A program made the position numbers and the translations under genes. A DNA stretch of 34,490 bases from Lachnospiraceae bacterium (GTDB taxonomy: Bacteria > Bacillota > Clostridia > Lachnospirales > Lachnospiraceae). Shown here piece after piece: positions 9,414-15,627 of this stretch. The stretch covers positions 1 to 34,490 of the forward strand of contig JAFSIS010000018.1 in the NCBI GenBank assembly GCA_017439665.1, written 5' to 3'. Positions within the stretch are counted from its first letter, which is position 1; every line of letters begins with the position of its first letter. The notes beneath the pieces are model-generated. The model was not told the origin of the DNA. It worked only from the letters and a program-made list of their open reading frames with translations, and did no database searches.

Positions 9414-10436
9414 GTGTACAGGCAGGAGAGAAAAAAGCCGATGCCCTTTACCGAGGAACAGATGCAGCAGATTTATGCAACCAATATCATTGATTTTGCT
9501 GTACAAAATGGATTTGAGATTGAAAAAAGTGATAAAGCTACGGTTCATGTGAAGAACAACGGAGGATTATTCCTGTTTAAGCATGGCCGTGGCTTTTATT
9601 CTTTTACCAGGGAAAAGGGAGGGGATATTGTTGCGTTTACCATGGAGTATTTGGGGATGGAGAAGTTAGCGGCCATGGAGTACATTTTGGGCTGTCGGGC
9701 TTATGAACAGACAACCCACGTAGTTGCCCCACAGGAAAAAGCGAAAAGAGGAAAGCTGGTTTTGCCCCCAAGGGATAGCGATGACCGCCGGGTGTTTGCC
9801 TATCTTACCAAAAGCAGAAGGATTGATGGAGAAATTGTACAGGCCATGATGAAACAGGGGAAGGTGTACCAGTCCAGACAGGAGATCAACGGCAAGGTGC
9901 GCAGAAATTGTGCCTTTGTCGGTTTCGATGAGGAAGGACAGCCCAGGTACTGCGCACTTCGTGGACCCAGTGCAGATAGTACGTTTAGACAGGACATAGA
10001 AAACTCAGATAAAACCTATGGATTTTTAATGGAAGGAAGAAGCAACCGGGTGTATGACTTTGAGGCACCGATTGACGCCATGAGCCATGCCACCCTTTGT
10101 AAACTCAGGGGAGAGGACTGGAGAAGGGATTACCGAATAGCGGAAGGTTGTCTTTCTGACCGGGCACTAAAGCGATTTTTAAAGCAGCATCCCCAGGTGA
10201 ATGAGATCGTTTTTTGCTATGACAATGATCTGGAGGGAAGGTTGGCAGATGGAACACCCCATAATCATGGACAGGTAAGAGCAGCACAGGCAAAGGATTA
10301 TTTTGCTTCTTTGGGGTATCGGGTAGCGATTTTGACCCCAAAGCAGAAAGACTTCAATCAGATGCTTATGGCACTTTATGAGCAGCCGACGGCTGGGGAA
10401 ATGTCACCGGAAGAGGAAGAAGAGCAGGAGCGATGA
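9414..10436 (+). CDS. DUF3991 / TOPRIM domain protein (primase-like)
   Basis: A 340-residue protein with an N-terminal DUF3991-type region (IIDFAVQNGFEI, FYSFTREKGGDIVAF) that resembles the DNA-interacting part of DnaG-like proteins. A TOPRIM domain follows: the acidic residue in VYDFEAPIDAMS near residue 220 and the DxD motif FCYDNDLEGR near 270. Such proteins occur in mobile elements and are thought to act in primer synthesis or nucleic-acid processing during transfer or replication. GTG 9414 has AAGGAGG at 9401-9407, six bases upstream. The gene starts 15 bases after the giant gene and belongs to the same operon. It ends in an acidic Glu tail. The exact enzyme activity is inferred. Confidence 0.88.
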   Translation: MYRQERKKPMPFTEEQMQQIYATNIIDFAVQNGFEIEKSDKATVHVKNNGGLFLFKHGRGFYSFTREKGGDIVAFTMEYLGMEKLAAMEYILGCRAYEQTTHVVAPQEKAKRGKLVLPPRDSDDRRVFAYLTKSRRIDGEIVQAMMKQGKVYQSRQEINGKVRRNCAFVGFDEEGQPRYCALRGPSADSTFRQDIENSDKTYGFLMEGRSNRVYDFEAPIDAMSHATLCKLRGEDWRRDYRIAEGCLSDRALKRFLKQHPQVNEIVFCYDNDLEGRLADGTPHNHGQVRAAQAKDYFASLGYRVAILTPKQKDFNQMLMALYEQPTAGEMSPEEEEEQER

Positions 10437-10462
10437 CAGACTGTTTTTCACTTTTAGAAAAA

Positions 10463-10627
10463 GGCCACTTAGGGGCCGAGAGTGCCTTTAGGCACCCTTC
10501 CTTACCCCAAATGGAAATTTGGCGGTTAAGGCAGGAATAGGCGGGTTCCACCCCGCCAAAAAACAGCTTACAGGCAAAGCCTGTAACGGGGTTCTGGTAG
10601 AATAAGCGGTGTTCTGGATAGAACCCC
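10463..10627. other. Cluster of inverted repeats; candidate oriT or control region
   Basis: This non-coding stretch is packed with short perfect inverted repeats. GTGCC 10482-10486 pairs with GGCAC 10491-10495. CCAAAT 10507-10512 pairs with ATTTGG 10517-10522, and CTTA/TAAG outer arms extend that stem. GGCGGG 10540-10545 pairs with CCCGCC 10552-10557. TTACAGGC 10568-10575 pairs with GCCTGTAA 10579-10586. GGGGTTCT 10588-10595 pairs with AGAACCCC 10620-10627. The last arm pair also contains a direct repeat of GTTCTGG. It sits just upstream of a ribbon-helix-helix gene, the usual partner of an origin of transfer. A structured leader RNA is the alternative. No nic site is identified. Confidence 0.45.
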
Positions 10628-10674
10628 TTAACACTAAGTTGAAGGAGAGGAATTTTTCCTTGGAAGGAGGAAAG

Positions 10675-11145
10675 ATGAAGAAGCTAACCCAGAAACGATC
10701 CATCAATTTTTCCACAGATACCTTGGAAACCTTAGATAAACTGGCAGCAAAAAAGCAGACCACTACATCAGAATTGGTGCGGGGCTATGTGGAAAAGGGG
10801 CTTTCTCTTGAAGGAAACCGTGAAGATATAGACTTTATTGCCAGTATCATCCGTCAGGAACTGATGGCAGTTTATCATGTAGAAGATATAAAAGGAATTT
10901 GTGACCATAACACGGATCGCTTGGCTAAGATGCTGATGAAAATAGGGAAAATCAATGGGGCTATCTTCTTTTTGCTAATTAAGGTGTTGATTAATCTTGC
11001 CAACGAAGGCAGCGAGGATGATTTTGACCAGATGCTTTCTGCGGCAGTAAAGCTGGGTGTGGATTATATGCAGAAAAAAGATTTTCAGATTAACAGTTTC
11101 TTACAGGATACAGGCCATTTACGGGATTTAGCAGAGAAATTATAG
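10675..11145 (+). CDS. Ribbon-helix-helix DNA-binding protein, likely relaxosome accessory
   Basis: A 156-residue protein. Its first ~45 residues form a CopG/MetJ-type ribbon-helix-helix: a short strand (KRSINFSTDT), then LETLDKLAAKKQTTTSELV and a following helix. The remainder is helical, with a hydrophobic stretch GAIFFLLIKVLINLA near residues 100-115 that is probably a buried helix and not a membrane span. ATG 10675 has AAGGAGG at 10664-10670; an in-frame extension to 10609 runs back into the repeat cluster and is less likely. The position between that cluster and the relaxase suggests it binds oriT as a MobC-like accessory or represses the operon. Both roles are inference. Confidence 0.8.
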   Translation: MKKLTQKRSINFSTDTLETLDKLAAKKQTTTSELVRGYVEKGLSLEGNREDIDFIASIIRQELMAVYHVEDIKGICDHNTDRLAKMLMKIGKINGAIFFLLIKVLINLANEGSEDDFDQMLSAAVKLGVDYMQKKDFQINSFLQDTGHLRDLAEKL

Positions 11146-11164
11146 AAAGAAAGGAAGGAAAAAG

Positions 11165-12196
11165 ATGATGTATCAGGAGTTTAGAGAAATTGTAAAAGTA
11201 CAGATTAGACATTTTTTGCCACAGAAGTTGACTGATGCAGACATCCGTATTCAGGAGGTGACGAAAAATAACCATGTGAAATTGTATGGACTGGTGATCA
11301 AAGGTCAGGGGGATAGAATTGTTCCTACGCTTTATCTTGAGCCATACTATGAAAAATATAGGGACGAGATGGATATGGGAAGTATTTTAAGCTCCCTTGT
11401 GGCTCAATATGAACAGAGTAAAGAGAAAGGAAGTAATCTTTTACCCTTTTCGGTGGAGGATTATGAACAGGTAAAAGATAAGCTGTATCTTACGATACTT
11501 AGTCAGGATAATCAAGAGTATCTTAAGGAAACTGTGCATCAAGATATACCGGAGACTGACCTGACCAGCGTAGTTCGGGTCTTATGCGGAGAAAAAGAAG
11601 AACAGGGAATCGGCAGCTTTGCCTTAAAGGAATCCTTATTGGCCATATGGGGGCAAACCAAGGAAGAAGTTTACGGACAGGCGCTAACCAATACAGAGAG
11701 ACTTTTTCCGGCAGAATTATTAACTATGCAGGAGGTAATTCGCTCCTTAGTTTCACCGTCAGATGTGATGGTTCAGAAAGAGGAAAATTCCTCAAGGGAT
11801 CTGTTACCTTATGAACAATATGTACTGAGTAATACCGAAAAATTTCATGGAGCAACAGCCATTCTGTATCCGGGATTATTGCAGGAAATTGGAGAGGCCA
11901 CAAAAAGTAATTTTTTCCTCCTTCCCAGCAGCCTGCATGAGGTGATTTTGATGAAGGATAACGGCGAAATGAGTGCCGAGGAGCTTCAGAGGATGGTTAT
12001 GCAAATTAATCGAACAGAAGTGGCTCCCCAAGAGGTTCTTTCGGATGAAGTTTATTGCTACGATTATCGGGAGCAAAAGCTTACTATGGCAACGGATCCG
12101 GTGAAGACAAAGGAGTTGGTACGGCAGATGGAGGGAATGGAGGATCAGGAGAATGTTTTAGAGGAAGAAAGAGCAGGATTGGAGATAGACAGGTAG
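11165..12196 (+). CDS. DUF5688 family protein
   Basis: A 343-residue soluble protein that I recognise as DUF5688-like from its N-terminus (YQEFREIVKVQIRHFLP), the segment KNNHVKLYGLVI and the motif TLYLEPYYEKY. The family is common in clostridial mobile elements and has no known activity. It has no membrane segment, signal peptide or catalytic motif that I can point to. A region near residues 215-250 (LLPYEQYVLSNTEKFHGATAILYPG split over two strands) precedes a part that resembles a peptide-responsive fold only loosely. GAAAGGAAGG lies just upstream of ATG 11165, 19 bases after the RHH gene, so the two are probably co-transcribed. Confidence 0.75.
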   Translation: MMYQEFREIVKVQIRHFLPQKLTDADIRIQEVTKNNHVKLYGLVIKGQGDRIVPTLYLEPYYEKYRDEMDMGSILSSLVAQYEQSKEKGSNLLPFSVEDYEQVKDKLYLTILSQDNQEYLKETVHQDIPETDLTSVVRVLCGEKEEQGIGSFALKESLLAIWGQTKEEVYGQALTNTERLFPAELLTMQEVIRSLVSPSDVMVQKEENSSRDLLPYEQYVLSNTEKFHGATAILYPGLLQEIGEATKSNFFLLPSSLHEVILMKDNGEMSAEELQRMVMQINRTEVAPQEVLSDEVYCYDYREQKLTMATDPVKTKELVRQMEGMEDQENVLEEERAGLEIDR

Positions 12197-12210
12197 CTAC
12201 AAAAAAGCAG

Positions 12211-12318
12211 TTTGTGTAACGAAAAGAAGCCGCCATAAATGACGGCTTCACGGTTACAAAATTACCAGGATTTCTCCCGCGTTTACAACATCATACTAGC
12301 ATAGAGTAGGAGTGTTGT
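12211..12318. other. Inverted-repeat region upstream of the relaxase; second oriT candidate
   Basis: Two inverted repeats fill the space between the DUF5688 gene and the relaxase. In the first, GAAGCCG 12226-12232 pairs with CGGCTTC 12243-12249, and imperfect outer arms (TTTGTGTAAC 12211-12220 with GGTTACAAA 12252-12260) lengthen it. No T-run follows, so it is a poor terminator. In the second, ACAACA 12285-12290 pairs with TGTTGT 12313-12318, with inner TACT/AGTA arms. A position directly 5' of a MobP-type relaxase gene is typical for oriT, but a leader attenuator is also possible. The ribosome site of the relaxase (AAGGAGGAA, about 12359-12367) lies downstream. Confidence 0.4.
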
Positions 12319-12369
12319 CAAAGCATAGTATTAGCCTAAGCCATAAAAATAATAGAGAAGGAGGAATCC

Positions 12370-13578
12370 ATGTCCATCTTAGTCTATAAACAACGCCACC
12401 GCCATCCCAATAAAAAGTCTACACCGGGAGCCAATTACGCTCATATTCGTTATATTGCTACCAGACCAAGGGTACTTAAACAGGAAGGAGCAAAGCATGG
12501 TTTGTTTGGAAAGCTTGAACCGGGCCCGGTAAAGGAATTTGCCACCTGGGAGGAAATTGCCCGACTGGCCTATACCAATTCCCGAAAGGGAATAATTATG
12601 TATCGCAGTGTAGTGTCTTTTGCAGAAGATACCGCCAGAGAGCTTTTGTTAAAGGATCAGAAAAGCTGGCAAAGATATATGGAAAATCATGTAATGACCA
12701 TTGCCGAAAAAAACAGAATCAAACGGGAAAATTTGCAGTGGGCGGCGGCAGTACATGGGGAAAAGAATCACCCTCATCTTCATCTCGTCTTCTGGGACAA
12801 GTCGGAAACCGTCAGAAACCCATTTACTCCACCTCAAGTACCGTCAGAAATAAGAAAACAGATGATTAAAGATACTTTTTGTGAAAAAATCCTTACCTAT
12901 GCCAAAGAAAAAGATCTGGCAGTTAAGGAAATGCGGCAAGTTACGAATGAGCTGGTGGAACAGTTTGAACAGGAAATCCTCTTAAAGAATCCAGGAAGAT
13001 ATAAAGCAGCTAAGAAAAAGCTTGAAGAAGAATTAGGCCAAGAGCTGACCTTTGATAAACGTTTTTTAACTAAGTTGTCAGAGGAACTCTTTTTCCTTGG
13101 CAGGTTGATCCCGGAGAATGGGAGGATTTCCTATCAGTTATTGCCGCCGGAAAGTAAGGAAAAGACGGATGAGTTGGTGGAACTTCTGCTTTCAGAGGTA
13201 GTGCAGCTTAAAACTTGTGCCAAGCAATATGTGGAAGCTAAATGCAGTATGGCAAGATTATACAGCGATGATAAAAACCGACTGCTTAAGCAAAGAAAAC
13301 AGTATGAAGAGGAAGCAAAAAAGATTTTGGCCAATCGGATTCTTTCCGGTATTAAGGCAATCTGTAGACTTGAGCAAGAAAAACGTGGTGAGGCATATCG
13401 AAAAAGCCATAAAGAATACCTGGCCTTTCAGATAATTTTAGAGGCTTTGGATATGTTGGCAAAAGCAGTAGAAATCCAGGAACAGGATTTAGAGGAACAG
13501 TTATCAAAAAAAGAGTTATCAAAGGAGGCAAAGAAAGAACTTGTATTAAAATATCAGGATAAAGGATATGAGCATTAA
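12370..13578 (+). CDS. mobP3: MobP3-like conjugative relaxase
   Basis: A 402-residue relaxase that would nick oriT, become covalently linked to the 5' end through a tyrosine, and pilot the strand to the coupling protein. The metal-binding three-histidine motif is HPHLHLVFWD (His134, His136, His138), with another His at 129. Candidate catalytic tyrosines lie in ANYAHIRYIATRP (Tyr23 or Tyr28). The C-terminal half is Lys/Glu-rich and helical, including EQFEQEILLKNPGRYKAAKKK split across helices. ATG 12370 has a strong GGAGGA just upstream. The last 11 bases overlap the next gene. Assignment to the MobP2/P3 group rests on the motif layout and is not verified by a profile search. Confidence 0.88.
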   Translation: MSILVYKQRHRHPNKKSTPGANYAHIRYIATRPRVLKQEGAKHGLFGKLEPGPVKEFATWEEIARLAYTNSRKGIIMYRSVVSFAEDTARELLLKDQKSWQRYMENHVMTIAEKNRIKRENLQWAAAVHGEKNHPHLHLVFWDKSETVRNPFTPPQVPSEIRKQMIKDTFCEKILTYAKEKDLAVKEMRQVTNELVEQFEQEILLKNPGRYKAAKKKLEEELGQELTFDKRFLTKLSEELFFLGRLIPENGRISYQLLPPESKEKTDELVELLLSEVVQLKTCAKQYVEAKCSMARLYSDDKNRLLKQRKQYEEEAKKILANRILSGIKAICRLEQEKRGEAYRKSHKEYLAFQIILEALDMLAKAVEIQEQDLEEQLSKKELSKEAKKELVLKYQDKGYEH

Positions 13579-13897
13579 ACAAAAAAAGAAGCATTATTTG
13601 GGGCATCCCTGTAGAGGATGCCCCTATGTATTTACCCGAGGCGGGACAGACTGCATTATGGGAGCTGTTCCAGGGGAGTGTGTCTGGTATTTTTACCTTT
13701 CTCTGCTGGGGCATCACTATACCCAGCAGGAGAAAAGGGAAATACAGAAAAGATACGAGCAGTATACACACAAATCAAAATATACAGAAAAAAGGCTGGA
13801 AAATACCATAGAGATGCTGCTTACCGTGGCAGAAATAAAGTATGGAAAGGAATATGCCGGCTATCTGAAACAGAAAATGGGAGGAGAAAAAACTTGA
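13568..13897 (+). CDS. Small four-cysteine protein of unknown function
   Basis: A 109-residue basic protein overlapping the end of the relaxase gene by 11 bases. Its N-terminal part holds four cysteines spaced Cx2Cx10Cx8C (Cys15, Cys18, Cys29, Cys38) in the segments HPCRGCPYVF, GGTDCIMG and PGECVW. They could bind zinc or an iron-sulfur cluster. The rest is a charged helical tail rich in Lys, Glu and Tyr. There is no signal peptide or membrane span. The stop codon TGA overlaps the TTG start of the following gene (TTGA), so translation is probably coupled. I do not recognise the family. Confidence 0.7.
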   Translation: MSIKQKKKHYLGHPCRGCPYVFTRGGTDCIMGAVPGECVWYFYLSLLGHHYTQQEKREIQKRYEQYTHKSKYTEKRLENTIEMLLTVAEIKYGKEYAGYLKQKMGGEKT

Positions 13898-14598
13898 AAT
13901 TAAAGGATATGTTGTTGATTACCCATAACCATAAGGGGACAGAAGGTAAGTATTTGTTAAGCATCCGGGATTACCTGTCCATTCTGTCTGTAGGTTCTGA
14001 AAGGACAGAACCGGAACTTGGCTACTGGATAGAGGAACTGCTCAATACAAAGGACAATCAGCTATGGACGGAGATTTATCTGGCAGCCAATAAAACTATT
14101 TGTGCCAGATTTTGTGAAAGTGAGCAGGAACTTCGGCAGTTTCTTCTGGGGCAGCATAGGATGCTGGATAAAGGGATTCCCTTTTTGCAGGAACATTGTT
14201 CCAAAGCCTGTCTGGAGGTACTGACCGCTTATGATATGGACACAGCCGGGCACCCTTTGGTAGGGAAATTGCACTATGAAGTCCAGCGTGATACTTTTCG
14301 GCAGGGAGAAGTTCTACATAATTTTAATGGAAGTGATTACGCTGTGCTTCAGGTATTGGATAGAGAGCATTTGCTGTTAATGGCTTTGGAAAGCGGGCAG
14401 TTTGTAATCGCAGCAGGAACAAGGGCTTATGCCCGTTACCCCAAAGAAAGTTTTTCATCGGAGGATAGTGTAATTCAGGGAATTTCATGGGAGCATGGCA
14501 TTTATCTGGGAAATAATTTGTCAGCCATTGATCTGGAACGTATTCAACAAGAATATGGACAGGATGAAATCAGTGAGGAAGAAGAGATAGAACGTTAA
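13894..14598 (+). CDS. Conserved element protein of unknown function
   Basis: A 234-residue soluble protein. I place the start at TTG 13894, which overlaps the stop of the preceding gene by four bases (TTGA) and has GGGAGGAG about eight bases upstream. The same frame stays open back to 13618, but there it overlaps the cysteine protein and reads as unordered basic sequence. The N-terminal part includes KDMLLITHNHKG and YLLSIRDYLSILSVG. The C-terminal part (LHNFNGSDYAVLQVLD, LLLMALESGQFVIAAG) resembles the beta-rich domains found attached to large polyvalent element proteins. It ends in an acidic tail. No function is proposed. Confidence 0.7.
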   Translation: MKLKDMLLITHNHKGTEGKYLLSIRDYLSILSVGSERTEPELGYWIEELLNTKDNQLWTEIYLAANKTICARFCESEQELRQFLLGQHRMLDKGIPFLQEHCSKACLEVLTAYDMDTAGHPLVGKLHYEVQRDTFRQGEVLHNFNGSDYAVLQVLDREHLLLMALESGQFVIAAGTRAYARYPKESFSSEDSVIQGISWEHGIYLGNNLSAIDLERIQQEYGQDEISEEEEIER

Positions 14599-14611
14599 AA
14601 CGAGGAGGTTC

Positions 14612-15307
14612 ATGATGAAATCAAAAGTAGAGTTTTATAGGGTGTTTTTTGAAGAATTGGAGAAAAAAGGTTTTGGCGTAGCTGAGCCATCTTCGCCGGA
14701 TTATGTGGTGGATATTCAGTTTAAAGGCAAAACCATAGCTTTTTATACTAAGGCAGACCTGATTGAAAAAAATCCCTTTGTGGAGGTACCCCAAAAGCAA
14801 ATGGAAAGGCTTTTTAGTATGGCAAGAGCTACCGCTAATCTGTGCGGAATCTGCTCGGATCAGCCTTATGAGGAAGAAAAAGTGCAGAAGCTAAAAAATG
14901 GAGTAGTAAAGGTAAATGAGCATAATGGAGTGGTCCTGGCCTGTAGGAAACACCCTCTGTTCGATTATGTACTTTCTACTTACAAGCAGGATGCACAAAA
15001 TGAGAACAGACCTATTCAGCGGCAGTATTTTTATAATCGGGAGGAGGCCTTTGAAAGTTTTGTTACCCGAAGTGGCTTGATCGATGCAAGAAAACTGTTT
15101 ACGGAAAGTCAGCTGCAGATCATTCATGCAGGCTTAGTAAAAATGCGTACTCAGGATGAGGGGCTTTCGGAAGAAGAATTAAAGGAAGCAGGTGAGTTGA
15201 TTAACCAGATTGAAGAGCTGGTGCCGCAGTTTCATCAGGAGGAAAGAAAGTTTGATGTGACCAGACTGCTGGATGCCCTAAGTATTGGCAATGGTATAGA
15301 GCGGTAG
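14612..15307 (+). CDS. Conserved element protein of unknown function
   Basis: A 231-residue soluble protein starting at ATG 14612 with GAGGAGG at 14602-14608; a second ATG follows immediately at 14615. The first half mixes strands and helices (DYVVDIQFKGKTIAFYT, FVEVPQKQMERLFSMARA) and contains three cysteines, two of them in NLCGICSD, but no complete metal site. The second half is helical and acidic. It sits 13 bases after the previous gene and 12 before the next, so it clearly belongs to the transfer operon. I do not recognise the family and see no catalytic motif. Confidence 0.7.
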   Translation: MMKSKVEFYRVFFEELEKKGFGVAEPSSPDYVVDIQFKGKTIAFYTKADLIEKNPFVEVPQKQMERLFSMARATANLCGICSDQPYEEEKVQKLKNGVVKVNEHNGVVLACRKHPLFDYVLSTYKQDAQNENRPIQRQYFYNREEAFESFVTRSGLIDARKLFTESQLQIIHAGLVKMRTQDEGLSEEELKEAGELINQIEELVPQFHQEERKFDVTRLLDALSIGNGIER

Positions 15308-15319
15308 GAAGGAGATAAG

Positions 15320-15610
15320 ATGCAGCCACAGGGAGAAAGCATATGGGGAAATATCAATCTATGTATTGAGATTGCCCTGAACATTTATTACTTATTGGGA
15401 GAGCGGGGAGAGGGGATTGCTATTCCCAAAGACCATGCCAGCCAATATTTTTCGCCAGAAACCGTTTTGGCAGGAAAAGAGAAGGGGGAGTATCTATACT
15501 ATCCCCAGGAAGAAACCATGGATATGGTTTTAGAAGAAATGGGAAAGAAAGAGGAAACCGAGATGGAGGAAGAGTATGGAGAAGAAGTGGACTATGGTTT
15601 TGAGCCATAA
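15320..15610 (+). CDS. Small acidic protein of unknown function
   Basis: A 96-residue, strongly acidic protein. The first ~35 residues (IWGNINLCIEIALNIYYLLGER) form an amphipathic or weakly hydrophobic helix. The last 30 are dominated by Glu, with Asp, Tyr and Gly. ATG 15320 has GGAAGGAG just upstream and follows the preceding stop by 12 bases. It may be an adaptor placed next to the coupling protein. That suggestion comes only from position and charge. Confidence 0.6.
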   Translation: MQPQGESIWGNINLCIEIALNIYYLLGERGEGIAIPKDHASQYFSPETVLAGKEKGEYLYYPQEETMDMVLEEMGKKEETEMEEEYGEEVDYGFEP

Positions 15611-15627
15611 ATATCGCTAAAGCCAAA

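Noticed and set aside
12226..12249. Rho-independent terminator before the relaxase
   Set aside because: The stem is good, but no T-run follows on either strand. Treated as a structured or oriT candidate region.
13618..13893. Longer N-terminus for the gene ending at 14,598
   Set aside because: It overlaps the four-cysteine gene and reads as unordered basic sequence. TTG 13894 with SD and stop-start overlap fits better.
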